From: Diphasiastrum complanatum | Taxonomy: Eukaryota > Streptophyta > Lycopodiopsida > Lycopodiales > Lycopodiaceae | Length of the DNA stretch: 64,000 nucleotides | Direction of reading: 5' to 3' | Assembly: GCA_029204225.1 (NCBI GenBank) | Contig: CM055097.1 | Coordinates: forward strand, 54,403,677 to 54,467,676 | Part shown: positions 47,450 to 59,146 of the stretch, piece by piece | How the letters are laid out: the number at the start of each line of letters is the position of its first letter | Position numbering within the stretch: position 1 is the first letter of the stretch | Made by a program: the position numbers and the translations under genes | The notes under the pieces: generated by a model | Told to the model about the DNA's origin: nothing | Seen by the model: the letters and a program-made list of their open reading frames with translations, nothing else | The model's database searches: none

Positions 47450-47800
47450 TTGCTGCTGGACTGATGGGTCCAACAAAGTCAATACCCCACTTATGGAAGG
47501 CTTCGCCTTCTATAGTGGGTGTCAAGGGTGTGAAGTCGGCTTTTGTATTTTTCTTGGCTCGTTGGCAGACATCACATGTTTTAATGATAGCAAAGGTATC
47601 CTTAAATAGGAATGGCCACCATAAGCCTACTCAAAGGATGATTTTAGCAGTTGCTTCAGCCGAGAAGTGACCGCCGCCAATGCCTTCATGAGCTTGAGAT
47701 ATGATAGGATGTATCTCAGATTCATGAACGCACCTACATGTAATATTGTCAGCGTCCCTTTTGTATAACTATCCTACTATGAGTTGAATGGGTGCTACTT
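47450..47800 (-). pseudogene. Gypsy G integrase zinc finger fragment
   Basis: Minus-strand translation with stops gives the H2C2 integrase zinc region: CVHESEIHPIISQAHEGIGGGHF followed, in broken frames, by a K-T-x-x-x-x-C-x-x-C-like segment and a GIDFVGP-like core start near 47460. The catalytic core beyond this is missing. Confidence 0.65.
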
Positions 47801-47830
47801 CTAACAAAAAAATTCTTTTTGCTACCGTAC

Positions 47831-48426
47831 TCATGCCTTCTTTGAGTCTGCTAACCGAGTGGTTTCCTCAGCCCGCAAGGGTGTTGCATCAATATGAAAA
47901 ATGCATGCATCAGGAAGATCGTTGTTGACTGGTGCATCTGCCTTTTCAGCACTAGGAAGTCGGGAAAGATGATCAGCCATGAAATGTTGTGTTCGTTTCC
48001 TGACAACGACTCGGAAATTGAATTCCTCGAGTATTAACAATCATCGAGCTATATGTCTCGTTTTACAGGATTTATTAACAATATATATAGTAGGGCTTGA
48101 TGGTCTGTGTAGAAGGCAAAGGTCTAGCCTAATAAATAATGTCTTAGTTGTTGTACAGTGTAGACCATGGCCAATGGTTCTTTCTCTGTTGTTGTATAGT
48201 TTACTTCAACAGGCACCAGTTGTCTGCTGAAGAAACGGATTTGAAAATCCTTTCCATATTCGCCAGGTTGTGCAAGGAGACCTCCTATGGCATACTTACT
48301 TGCGTCGGTATGCACATAAAATACCTTTGTGTAGTCTGGGGAACGAAGTATGGGGGCTATTGTGAGCGCTGTTTTTAATTCCTCCAAAGCTTTGATACAC
48401 TCATCGGTCCATCTAGGGTCTACCAC
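47831..48426 (-). pseudogene. Gypsy G RNase H
   Basis: Minus strand, two frames: RWTDECIKALEELKTALTIA (connection), FYVHTDASKYAIGGLLAQPG with the catalytic Asp, IRFFSRQLVPVEVNYTTTEKE and LAMVYTVQQLRHYLLG. After a frame change, FNFRVVVRKRTQHFMADHLSRLP ends the domain. It adjoins RT upstream and integrase downstream in normal gypsy order. Confidence 0.85.
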
Positions 48427-48508
48427 AACTAAATAAATGAGTCGTGCCTTGTCGGCATAATCAATTATGAAGACAATAATAATTAGTGTGACCTAGGAAA
48501 ACGTAAAC

Positions 48509-49274
48509 TTACTTCATTGTTGTAGGTAAGGGCATTTCAACTATGACCTTGATCTTTGAAGGGTCGGTAGAAATACCATCCTTCAAAATGATATGTCCGA
48601 GTACTACCCCATCGGTGACCCATATTTGACACTTATCAGGGTCTAGTGAAACTCCAAACCTACAACAATGAATGAAGATTTTTTCTAATGCTTCAAGGTG
48701 CTTGTCGGTTGAAGAATGTACACCCAAATCATCTAGATAAATCTCGATGATCCGGTGTAGCAAGTCTTGAAATGCCATTTGCATAAGGCATTGAAATGTT
48801 GAAGGGGGCATTACATAAGCCAAAAGGCATGACATTATAAGCGTAAACTGTATTTTCTGTTGCAAAGGTCATCTTGTGTCTATCTTCAGGGGCTATTTGG
48901 ATCAAGAAATAGCCACTGAAATCATCTAGAAAGTTGAAAGCTTCAGCTCCTGCCATTTCCTCAAGGATTTGTGTAGTTAAGGGTAAGGGGAAATGGTCTT
49001 TTTTTGTAACCGCGTTAAGATTCTTTAGATCGACGCAGATACGAACCTTGCCATTTTTCTTGGGTACAATCGCATTGGGTGATACCCAATTAGTATGTTG
49101 GACTTCGAAGATGAATCTAGCATCCAGCAATTTCTTAATATCTTCATCGATCCACTCGCGATAAACAAAGTTACTTCGGTATGGCTTAGCCCGAATAGGC
49201 TTAGCGTTATCCTCTAAAGGAATCGTATGGACTGTTATTTCAAGCGAGATCCCTTTCATCTCATTATAATTCAA
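48509..49274 (-). pseudogene. Gypsy G reverse transcriptase
   Basis: Minus strand. PYRSNFVYREWIDEDIKKLL, NWVSPNAIVPKKNGKVRICV, DLKNLNAVTKKDHFPLPL, FNFLDDFSGYFLIQIAPED and NVMPFGLCNAP lie in one frame. Another overlapping frame (48509-48865) has IIEIYLDDLGVHSSTDKHLEALE with the catalytic LDD and VVLGHIILKDGISTDPSKI. The break is near 48800. This RT type (MAGAEAFNFLDDFSGY) belongs to a different gypsy clade from element F, one in which the motif reads FLDDFSGY rather than KIDLRSGY. Confidence 0.87.
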
Positions 49275-49963
49275 CGCAAATAATCTCTGTATTTACGAAG
49301 TAAGGTCTCTAGATTAACAAGTTGATCGGGTGTAAGATGGGCTCCGACATGAACAATGCGACCCACATCCTCATCAGGATCTTTAAGGTTTAACGGAATG
49401 GTTTTAGTGGGTCCTTCAAAGGAGTGGAAACTTTGTGTGGATTCCTGGTGTGGATGTGGTAACTGAATAATAACGTCATCCAGTGTGAAGTCTTTAAACT
49501 TTTGTGGGGGATCAAAAGGTGGTTCCACAAAGTTTTTGAAAACTTTGAGAATCATTTGCTTTGAGGCACTACCAGATGTAGAAGTTTGATCGGATTGTTT
49601 GGTTTCTGTCTATTTAGACAAGGGCTTAATCGGTTGCTTTAGCTTCTCACACATCTGTTTTTGACACTTGGTTAATTTTGTATCAATAGTATTTTTTTTT
49701 TGTAATTGAGGTTTTCGAGGTTGTTGAGGGGGCAGTGTTGTTGCCTCGCTTATCATATCGTCATCTATTGTATCCTAGACTTCTTTTGAATACACGTCCC
49801 ATGTGTATACTTTGGGCTTGGGCCTATATGTTTGTGTGTTGGATACTTTGGAGGTCATTTGCACATGAGCCAAAGGCCTTAGTGATTTGATCTCTTGTGG
49901 GATCGATTTCAGCGGATAATGTTTGTTATCAAGATAAAGGAGTACATGTTCAGTCAACATCAT
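49275..49963 (-). pseudogene. Gypsy G protease-RT linker
   Basis: Minus-strand frames upstream of RT: EDVGRIVHVGAHLTPDQLVNLETLLRKYRDYL is the usual sequence just before gypsy RT. Further upstream a Lys/Pro/Gln-rich linker continues to about 49963. Stops interrupt it near 49612 and 49777. Confidence 0.7.
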
Positions 49964-50061
49964 TCATGGAAAGAATACCTTCTTCCGAAACATGGGCGGT
50001 AGAGACGCTAGGTTCTCCTGGGCACCAAGCTATAGAAATAGGGTCAATCATCATAAGAAGG

Positions 50062-50826
50062 TGTTGGAAGTATTTCTAGTTCATGCAATGGCTAGTTCTA
50101 CTTATGGGTGTAGTATAGGGATGTAGAGATTCGTCCACTTTCTAAGTTTTCTACAACAAGCTTCAATGGAAATACGAAAATAATCAACAAATATGAGAGC
50201 ACTAAGGCTTACCCAACTAGTGCCCGAAACGGCAATAAAGCTAATCAAAAACAGCAAAAAAAATTCTTGCTAAGGCAAACCCAACTAGCAAGATTGCTAA
50301 ACTAAGACCTAAATTAACACCCAAAGGGTTTGAAAGATAAATTGCGGCTAACTAAATAAACCAATAGAAACATGCCACAATAATCCAATGAAAGGAGGCA
50401 AGAGGAGGCCCGAGCACCTTCCCTCAAACACAAAAAAATAGAATGATAATCTCAATAGAGAGCAGTTTAGCATAATCTCAGAGTGCTGTTTACAATGCAA
50501 GTACCTCTCCTTTTATGGCAAGGAAGATCTTCCATAATCTGTTTCTAGCCTTTCTAGAACTTCGAACTTAGGATTTAGAACTTCAAAGTTTCTTCACTTA
50601 GGAAAACTTAAGATAAAATATTTCTAATCTTAAGTTTCCTAAGTGTAAGTTCTAAATCTAAGTTTAAGCTATTTTATTATTATTTAAGCTTCTACTCATG
50701 GGCTTACAAAACACATGCCATGGTTGAAGTTTATTGACAGATACTCATACATGGACTCACAAAACACATGCCATAGAGTTTTATTTATTTCTTTTTAGTT
50801 TCTCTGTGTTAGCACAGTTGCTAACA
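50062..50826 (-). repeat. Candidate LTR of nested antisense element
   Basis: On the minus strand it starts TGTTAGCAACTG directly after a purine tract, AAGGAGGGAGATAA (50827-50840 region), and ends ...CTTCCAACA at 50062. It is non-coding, with a CCATAAAAGG TATA-like word near 50510. The start next to a polypurine tract supports a 3' LTR. No second copy was found. Confidence 0.45.
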
Positions 50827-50849
50827 TTATCTCCCTCCTTATTGGATTG

Positions 50850-52222
50850 GTGGTCCCACACCAATCGAAGCCTTTCAACAGTTGGTGACCATGTCTTCGG
50901 CTAAGTTGTCGGTATCGACGCCTGTGAGCTTGGGCCAAAATATTCTATTTTTGACCTTGGTGGCAGGAAACAGTTCTCGCCTCGCTATTGGATAGTAATA
51001 AGGATTTGTGCGCATGCAGGAGGGAGCTTCGATATACCATGCCATTGAGGTCTTACTTTGCAGAAAGAGCTGATGACACCAGTGAGGTTGTGGATCTAGG
51101 AGTTTGACTGCTTCTTTATGTGTTTGACTCTGTCCAGATCTGACAGTATGTAGCCACCTCGCTCTTTTGTTGTTGGATATTTCTTGGCAAACTCCTCAGA
51201 GGTGCGCAACTCCTTGTTCGGGTCTATGGGGGATTCTGTGTCGGATGGTTGGTGCTTCAGAGGCAATCTCGTGTTGAATTCGAGGATCGGGTTCAGGGGA
51301 GAGAGGAGGCGAGGGGTTAGCTTCAACAATTCTTTGTGACTCAGGAGAAAATTGTCGTGGAATGAATGGGGAGTTAGTGGTGTCAAGAGAGTTAAAAGCG
51401 GTGGAAGAAAAAAGATAATGTTGGGAGCTGGTACCCCCAGAGCCTAACAGATTGGTTGGTGCTTGAGCTCCTTGCCCCAAGGGTTGGCCTTGAAAAGAGG
51501 AGCCTTGAGTTGCAGGAGGAGGCTGTTGGAATCATGCTCCATCTCCACCATCTGGTCCATCAAAGTGGTGCCCCGAATCATGGAATTGGGCGTGCTCTAC
51601 GTGAACCGATGGTGTCGACTGAACAACGGCCTTTAAGCGTGCTTCCAGGGTGGCTAAGTGTTAGTTCAGGGCCTCGACGGAAGCAAGGTATGATTGTTGT
51701 AATCTTGAGTGCTGCTCCCTCGTGGCTTTCAACTTTTGGGCCAGCGTTTGATAGGCCACCACTGGAATGGCAATTCCCTCAGGAATAGCTGGTGGTGCGA
51801 AGTTGTTGAAGTCCACCAATTCCAACTATTCCTTCATAGTGGAACGTGCGGCTTGTGCATCTGCTACAGCCTCATCCCTTTCGGCTTTGAGGTTATCGAT
51901 AGTATGTTGCATGTTGGATACCTTTAGTTGGAGCTGGTTCTGGAGGTGGAGTAGCATCTGCTATTGTTGTTGATTATAATTTGTGAGGTTCTGGATCAGC
52001 AGCTGTTGTTGTTTGTTTTCCTCCTCCAGCCTTACTTTTTCTTTCTGAAGGTCCGCCATAGCACCATCGTCAAATTGCCGCATAGTATATTGTCCCCCCC
52101 AGGGTGCCAAATAGATTGTATTGGAGCTCATTCACCAACCATACCGCTTTTTGGGCTGCAAGGGGTAACTGCTCCCAAGGACCAATGTCAGGGAGGGTGC
52201 GTGTGTAATTAGGATACGACAT
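50850..52222 (-). pseudogene. Unrecognised coiled-coil ORF in nested insert
   Basis: Minus-strand start at 52222 opens SYPNYTRTLPDIGPWEQLPL and LAAQKAVWLVNELQYNLFG. After a frame change near 52075 a long Gln/Glu/Leu-rich stretch follows (KEKVRLEEENKQQQLLIQNL ... LQNQLQLKVSNMQHTIDNLK), strongly suggestive of a coiled coil. It is interrupted by single TAG/TAA codons near 51960 and 51830. A Pro/Gln-rich middle (51300-51500) and a charged end follow. Not a family I recognise. It could be a gag-like structural protein of the nested element. Confidence 0.5.
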
Positions 52223-52249
52223 GATGTATGAAAATTAGGGTTAGATGGA

Positions 52250-53587
52250 GATGTATGAAAGGCAGTGGAGGTGATTGAGGGTTGATGGGTGAAAGAGGTG
52301 GGGAGATACTGCGTGGCGGAGATGCATGGCTTGGGTTAGTGGTAACGGTGATTGATGGAAGTGCGGTTAGTAATTGTAATGCAAAATCATCTACGTTGAC
52401 TGTGGAGTCAAGTAGGGTGAAAATTTGTACAGGTGAGGGCTTTTTTGTGGAATTGTGGAAGTGAAGCCCGTGTTGAGAGTTAGTGAGGGTGTGGAGGTGG
52501 CAGTAAATGGTGGGGGTGGTGGTGGGAGGGTGAGAGCAAGTGAGGGAGAGGAGGTTGCCTGTGTGGATGGAACCATGCCCATAGGATCAGATCCCGATGT
52601 GTCTGCCGCCACTGAGCTGCCTGCTGCTGCCGCTACTGCTTGCCTGCGTTGCTGGGCCTGGTGAAGTAAGGCCGCTGCTACTCTAGGACCTCCTTTGGGA
52701 CCTAAGAGGGTTTAAGGCTCCCTTTGTATTTAGCATACTCCGTCTCGATGTCGCTGGATAGAATTTCACCAGGGACATCGCCTTCTGTGCTGATCGCCTT
52801 CCCTTTCTGCTTCTTAGTAGGTGGGGCTGGTGAGACCGGTTCTGCTGTCGGTTGGGGGGTGGCTCATTTTTTTGTGCTTGGATAGAGATAATCCAGCTCT
52901 TTGATGGCAGCAACTGCCCTAGACCCCAACTGTTTGGTGACCAACATGTGGAGGAGATATCCATATTTGGTAGTTGGTTTTCTAGCTTTCAAAGCTCCAC
53001 ACAACTTCTCTGCTACCTTCTCAGCCCACTTGTAATTTTGAATGGGATCGTCCATGGTGAGGGTCAAAGAGAAGAAGTCACTCGGTGGTATGCGATCCAT
53101 CTTGGCAGTATGCACTTCGACCATGGTGACGAGGATTTCTGAGGCGGCCCGTAGATGGGATCCGCGATGAGACGTATGACGATCCCGTTGTTGGTTTGGG
53201 CAATGGTTTTGCCGTCCTCTATTAGAAACTTTGTAAAGTATTTGGCATCATAGCTGGTGCCCTTGCCATGCATTGTCTCTCCGAGATTAGGGAAGCCGAT
53301 GCTCTGGAGATCCATAGGAGAGACGTTGATGATGGTATAGCTGCCGCTCTTAGATGTTAGCCTTAAAGTTTGGAATTCATCCGAATAGGTGGACTAGGCC
53401 GCTCGGATGAGGCTCTCGCTCTACTGGTCCCGAAAAAGAGTCAGATCAAAAACAAGGCTTGTGAGGATATCCTTGGCCAGGGTGAGCTGCTCGGCGTAAT
53501 TCTTGATACAGATCATAAAAATATCCCTTGTATAAGGACGAGGGGGTTTATGGCGATGCAAACTGAGCGAGGAATCATGGGAGGCCA
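52250..53587 (-). pseudogene. Unrecognised ORF in nested insert (first ORF)
   Basis: Minus-strand start at 53587 (SHDSSLSLHRHKPPRPYTRD). The frame is interrupted by two TAG codons near 53420 and 53395, then reads FQTLRLTSKSGSYTIINVSP and KYFTKFLIEDGKTIAQTNNG. After a frame change near 53145 come PPSDFFSLTLTMDDPIQNYK and KYGYLLHMLVTKQLGSRAVA, then a Pro-rich low-complexity tail. A TATATATA word near 53698-53706 lies about 115 bases upstream of the start, and could be its promoter. No known domain seen. It and the next ORF lie head to tail in an insert within gypsy G. Confidence 0.5.
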
Positions 53588-53935
53588 TGATAGCAGTGAT
53601 TTTAGATTGCTCTGAGAATTTTAAAAATTTTAAAAATTTTTGGCATGAACTCGAGAGCAGCAATCTAAAATGAATTCGTGAAGAGAAGGGTGGAGGTCTA
53701 TATATAGACTTTTTTTAACAGGAATATGCAACGTTACTCAGAAATTGTCCTCAGTGTCCACAATTTGGTAATGATGGTCGCGAATTTCAAGGCAACGTTC
53801 TGATGGTCCGCGAATTTTTGTAAGTGATTTTTTTATGCCAAAAGAGAAAATAACATCTAACAGTGCAAAATTTTGTCTGATCAAAATTCGCAAAGATAGC
53901 AGAGAAATCGTGGGAATCATTTTGAGCTCCTTGCT
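53588..53935 (-). promoter_or_regulatory. Possible promoter region of nested insert
   Basis: Non-coding, AT-rich, with CTATATATAG at about 53698-53707 oriented toward the 53587 start. The insert boundary with gypsy protease is near 53935. Confidence 0.35.
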
Positions 53936-54307
53936 CTAGTCATGAACAACTCGTGCATTGGTGAGCCACGGATGACCAAGTAGTAATTCATAAGAATAGA
54001 CATTATTGGGAATATCAAGTACTACGAGATTGATAGAAAACTTGAGACCTCCTTCTCTAATCAGCACGTGTGGAAGGAAACTAGTAGGTCGAACCACACT
54101 TTGATCAGCCATCTGAAGCTGACAACTGGGTTTGGCTAGCTTGTCTCTCAGATTCCATTCTATCATGAGGGATGTGGAAATGATATTGACACCGGAGCCA
54201 CCATTAAGTACTGCTAAAACTTCACGGGATTGATGATGGGTAGCTGGGATTTTGATGTTGCCTCGTTTGCTGAGTGGATTGGTTAGATATAAGGGCATTT
54301 CAGGCAA
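53936..54307 (-). pseudogene. Gypsy G protease (second protease-like domain)
   Basis: Minus strand, 123 codons. REVLAVLNGGSGVNIISTSL is a retropepsin start with its catalytic Asp replaced (NGGSG where DSGSG is usual). QLQMADQSVVRPTSFLPHVL and VVLDIPNNVYSYELLLGHPW, with the conserved LLG, follow. It ends at a stop, where the unrelated nested insert begins. Confidence 0.75.
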
Positions 54308-55620
54308 CTCGTCAGTAGTGGTGGTGTTATTGGATTTGATTTGTTGTTTCCACTGGCCAGCATGCTTCCAGATTACATGGAAATGAAGAGTGACATTGGC
54401 TTGTAGTAAATCTCCTCAAACTTTGGTACCTTCAAGGATTTTGCTTTCAAAGGGCTTGTGAGGTACTTTATGGGAAGTGGAAGATTGTTGGTCGACATTG
54501 CGGATTTGTTGGCGATACTGATGATGCAGCCAAATTTCTTCAGATGGGTGAGGATAAAATATCGGGGTTGAATCTTCACTTGGAGGAACAGCATGCGGTT
54601 GAGTTTTGTTGGGTGCAAGTGTAGGGGCTTGGCATTGGGTTTGTGCCCGAGTCAAGACCCAAGCACGATGAGTTTCAAAGGGTAAGGTTTCTACTTGCAC
54701 TGAACAGACAGAGTAGCTGGCTTAGATCGTCATGGGTAGTCCTTTACGTGATGTTCAATACCACAGTTTTTACAAGCTGGAGGAAAACAAAGTTTATTTG
54801 GGTAGCAAATACTAGGATGTTTACCTGCACAGATAAAACATTCTCGTATTGCGAGTAGTTGATGTGCGGCAAAGACAACTTGGTTTGGATTGTAAGCTTG
54901 GGCATTGGGATCCATTGTTTGAGCATTAGAATCATAGGTATAATAAACAACCATTTCAGTAGAGTACTGCGGTTGAGTATTGTCTTCCACATAGTAGGTG
55001 GCTGGATTGATGGTATTCGGATCAAGATAATGGACAACGTTTTGTGGGGCAGGTTGGTTAACGACAAATTGTTGACGTGGGGATGGGTATTGATTTGGTG
55101 TAGTTGGCCATGGTTGGTAGACCCCTGGTTGTGGCACAGGCTGTTGTAGAGGGTAAGGGCGGTAAGCTCGATAGATGGTTGGTCTGGTGGCTGCTGGAAA
55201 ATGGTTTCACAGTTGAGGGCATTCATTAGCAGTGTGATGTTGTGAGCAGATTGGACACCAGACATTTTCCCTTGCTGGAAAGGATTTCTCAACAATCTGT
55301 TTCATGGTAGTTTGGAAATCAGTAGTGAGTTTATTTATATGAGATTGTTGAGCTTTTTGCCAGGTTTCCATTTGATGTAGAAGTTTAGAAGATTGAGCAA
55401 TATTGTCAGACTTCAGGTGATTAGGACAGTCCGGATTCTTAGATTTCTTTTCACGATGGTCAAATTCATCGTCGGAACCTTCGTCTTCCTCACGGATAGC
55501 ATCGATCATCACATCTTTAAGTTGATCATAAAGGTCAACTGGTTTGAGTTCACGACAGTTGTTTTTAGGCAATCCAACTAAGAACAATTTTATGGCCATA
55601 CATTCAATGATATTTTCATC
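54308..55620 (-). pseudogene. Gypsy G gag C-terminal part with zinc knuckles
   Basis: Minus-strand ORFs carry the end of a gag protein. FLVGLPKNNCRELKPVDLYD and LKDVMIDAIREEDEGSDDEF lead to a CPICSQHHTANEC zinc knuckle near 55215-55255. A Pro/Gln/Tyr-rich stretch, then ECFICAGKHPSICYPNKLCF and CKNCGIEHHVKDYP, a second Cys-rich cluster, lie near 54730-54850. The region down to 54400 has Pro/Gln-rich linker sequence (PHAVPPSEDSTPIFYPHPSE). Frames shift several times. Confidence 0.7.
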
Positions 55621-56030
55621 GCTTCAAAACGACCCTTTAAGAATTCGTGCAAGATCTAGTTTATATTATTAAAATATTATAACACTAATACTTTTGACTT
55701 GCCATAACTTCTTAATCGTAGCTCAAAAGTATGTCATCTAACATATAATTGGAAAGCCCTTGCCGAGTGCTTTCCAATGCACCAAACCCCACTAAATTCG
55801 GACTTACCACTAAAAAGTTATGCCATTTTTAGTGTGGAATCAAAATGTGGACTCAAAAAGTTACGTTACGTGGATTTCAAATTTGAGTGTTTTGATTGGC
55901 CCATGTGTAAGAAAAAATTGAGAAAAACTATAAAAAGAATCTTTACAAAGGGTCTTTTTTGATTTAGAACTCCTCTAATGTACCACTCCTTGGCGGTTCC
56001 ATAGAGTACCATAGGAAATTGGCGAAGCTT
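55621..56030 (-). other. Interrupted gag capsid trace
   Basis: Near 55975-56030 minus-strand translation gives RQFPMVLYGTAKEWY, a gypsy capsid motif. Between it and the gag ORF at 55599 lie about 350 bp of AT-rich non-coding sequence, possibly a small insertion. Confidence 0.5.
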
Positions 56031-56036
56031 TTCAGT

Positions 56037-56498
56037 TTAACTATCGGATTTGTCATAAGTTGTTGATGACCAATCATCATAAACTTTAGCAGGCATTACA
56101 TGGCCAGTTGAATCAACAATGACTCGTTTGTCGTTATTGCCAAAGGTGATTTTGCTACGCTTCCAATCTTGGACAACGCCTGCCATCTGTAGCCAGGGTG
56201 TGCCAAGAAGGAGTTTATATGTATTTGCATCATTTGGTAAATCAAGAACGACGCAATCAATGGTAAATTTGACACCTGCAATACATACTGGGATATTTGA
56301 TAAATGACGTGCAGGGTCTGTGACTCGCTGATCGGCCATACGAAGTTTGTAACGTGGCTGATCTAAGGTATGGAACCCCCCTGACTTTGCTAGCAACAAA
56401 GCCATTATGTTTACACCTGATCCACTATCAAGGATAGCGGATAATGTTGGATAATCTTTATAAGAAAGGCAAGGTGATGCTAGCCCCCTTAGCAACAC
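56037..56498 (-). pseudogene. Gypsy-type protease domain upstream of gag
   Basis: Minus strand, 153 codons. TLSAILDSGSGVNIMALLLA has the catalytic DSG. YKLRMADQRVTDPARHLSNI, FTIDCVVLDLPNDANTYKLL, LGTPWLQMAGVVQDWKRSKI and FGNNDKRVIVDSTGHVMPAK complete a retropepsin. It is a close relative of the protease at 53936-54307 but keeps its active site. It lies on the 5' side of gag, the reverse of normal order, so the locus is rearranged or two elements are joined here. Confidence 0.8.
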
Positions 56499-57120
56499 CT
56501 ATATTCATCAGATTCATAGGAATATAGTCTTCTAGTTTTCATTGTTCGTCTAGAATGATAGGCAACTGAAAACTACGATGGATGTAGCGTTGAAGCCCTG
56601 TGAAAGATTTTATGGCGCTATGGAATGGCATGGTGATTTGAGCTTGCAGGAGTTTAGAGAATACCTCGAGTCCCTGTAGGGATTGCTCTTTTTCGGGGAT
56701 TGGAGCAGATAACAGACCGTCCATATTTGCTTCTTCCCGCAAAAACTCATCTCTAAATTCATTGTACTACCTTTGTTCCACGTGTGGGTCTGGGTAATCT
56801 TTGGGTAAAGTGGAAGTTGTCAATGGGCAGCTTGTAATCCTCGACTCTCATTCTCGGCTCTCAGCTTCTTCCTGCTCTCCTCCTTCTGAGACCTCCTCGG
56901 TCTTGGGTGAGAGACGCTCTATGTTTCAGCTTGGCTCAGCATCTAGGGATTCTTTGGAATCTGGTAACATGATCATTAGGCTGAAAGAAGACCAAAATCA
57001 AAGGAGACGCTTACTTGGAGGTCAATTTCACCATCAGGAAGTAAAAAGCGAGGAAATATCAAAAAGCTTGAAAAAAGCAAAAAACAACTCCACCTTCTAA
57101 TCGATGCAAAGCTATGATAC
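56499..57120 (-). pseudogene. Gypsy-like coding remnant and possible primer-binding site
   Basis: Minus-strand ORF 56539-56742 reads PIPEKEQSLQGLEVFSKLLQ and FHSAIKSFTGLQRYIHRSFQ, and its frame leads towards the protease at 56498, so it belongs to that polyprotein. Near 57098-57114 the minus strand has TGGTATCATAGCTTTGC, a tRNA-Met-type primer-binding site. This suggests the 5' end of an element here, with its LTR beyond about 57115. Confidence 0.5.
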
Positions 57121-59146
57121 CACTATAAGGATCGCCAAGTGAAGATCTACCTAGATCATGTTGCATGCAACCAAAAGGACACCTATGGAGGCAAAGGTTG
57201 AACTATCCTAGTAAAATAGAGGAATTCTCTAGGGATTGTTGCGTATAATCTGGAACTAGAGGAGTTTTGGGGATATCGAGCTGTGAGTTATTCATAATAT
57301 GGATAGTAGTGATAAAGGTTAAACTTAGATTACACTTATTGGCTTACCAAGTACCATTTTGTTATGACTTGGAACAGGTGAAAATAAAGCTTTAATCTTA
57401 AACTTATGTCCAAAGATGTCTGTATATTATTAAGTCAACCTAATCTTGGTTTGAGTACTAAAATCTGATGTAAGTTGATTGAGTGAAGAATTTTTTCTAC
57501 TTTTCTTCAAGAGAATTATCACTTCTTGAGCACCTTTGTTGTTTTGTAGAGTTTGTCTCTATAAAGAACATCAAAACAAGATGTGGTGGAGATCTAGAAA
57601 AGACGCCTTTTATTATGGAATGGGGCATGTATGCATATAAGGTGATGTCTTTCGGAATGGGGAATCCCGAATCATGGGCCGCATCTATGACATGTGAGAA
57701 ATCGTGAAATTCATTCAAAGAAAAACACCCGTTGACTCACTACAATCCAAAGAAGCAACCAATTAGGACTTTGGAATGTAAAACTGAAGATCCACGAAGA
57801 CAGTAAATTCTAGGACATGAACTCATGATGCACCCAATACTATTACATTAGCTGTTAAGCAAACATTCACTTATTCTACAGATTTAACCTTCACAAAACA
57901 CAAGGGTATTAGAAACACACTATACAAATGTAGCATCTATTTTCTGAAATTCAACTTAAATTTAAAGATTCCAAGCTCTATGCATGATGAGGCAAGCAAA
58001 CGCTCCTTTTAGTCAGGCTTCAAAGATTCAACGATCTAAGAATTGGCTATAAAGATGTTGTGAATGTCAATCCCAACAGCTTAAAAAGTTTTGCAAAGAA
58101 ACAGATTTGCAAGCAATTTCTTAAGCCGATTCAACAAAATAGCCAGCATGTGGAAGGCAGCATTCCATACAATGTATTATACATCATACAGAACACAAAC
58201 CCAAATTTTCGCTTTCAAGCTTGCAGCAAATGGTAAACTGCTTTTTGTACACTGATGTAACAATGAGTGACTAGCATGATAATGCAATATAAATTTACAG
58301 GACATTAGCACAAAATACATGGTTAAGGCACCGAGAGAAATGATTCACATTCTAGTTTTTTTTTGGAAATTACAAAACTTTTTTAAGAGATTCTGAATTT
58401 CCTTGGCAACAATTTCATACAGAATGAACAATGAAATGGATGGAGTTCAAATCTGCACTGTCTCATCTCAACAATCTATACATAACCTTCTACTTATGAA
58501 TGCATAATTTATCCAGATGTATTAAAAGTTACGACCTCATATATGATAGCTTGAAAATCAGATGTCACATAAGTCACCCATCCAAGATGGAAGATCGAAA
58601 GAAATCTTAGTGCGACTGCAAGAATATTTCACATCCTGATTCAATCCAGTAAGAAATAGGCGATATCGATATTGATTTTCAAGTACTAGCAAGATCTACA
58701 CAAACCAGCCAAGGAAATGAGAAATCTAGAAAGTAAAATGTAAAATATTTGTGTTTTGATCAACAAGCTTGCTTGCTGCCTGTTTACATTATATTCACTT
58801 AGAGCTTGCACGAGAAATGAATGTCACAGTCCCTACATGAAACTTGTTTACAGTCGACGCTAGTTTCTTGTACCTACGTTTTTAGGTGAAAACCGATGGA
58901 TTGCATTGCATGGTGGGGTGGAAGCCTAGGTACGCCTGTGTTAAAAAAACCATGGATTGCATGGAGGGGTAGATACGCCCGTGTCAAAATGTCTCACTGA
59001 ATTTGCAGATTTCTCCAAAAAAGCTTTTGCTATCTGCAAAAGGATGTATTTGAATTACTTAATATGCACCACTTTCCTGGTGCAATTTCTTCCAGAGGTC
59101 TCCAGTAGAGTCGGGAACTATAGAAGCAAGAGCTTCATCTTCTGCT
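57121..59146. other. Unassigned; 3' flank of AP2 gene
   Basis: No coding region recognised. The right part (about 58750-59146) probably holds the 3' UTR of the AP2 gene, but no poly-A site can be fixed. A local duplication, ATGGATTGCAT ... GATACGCCYGTGTYAAAA, occurs at about 58897-58990. Confidence 0.45.
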
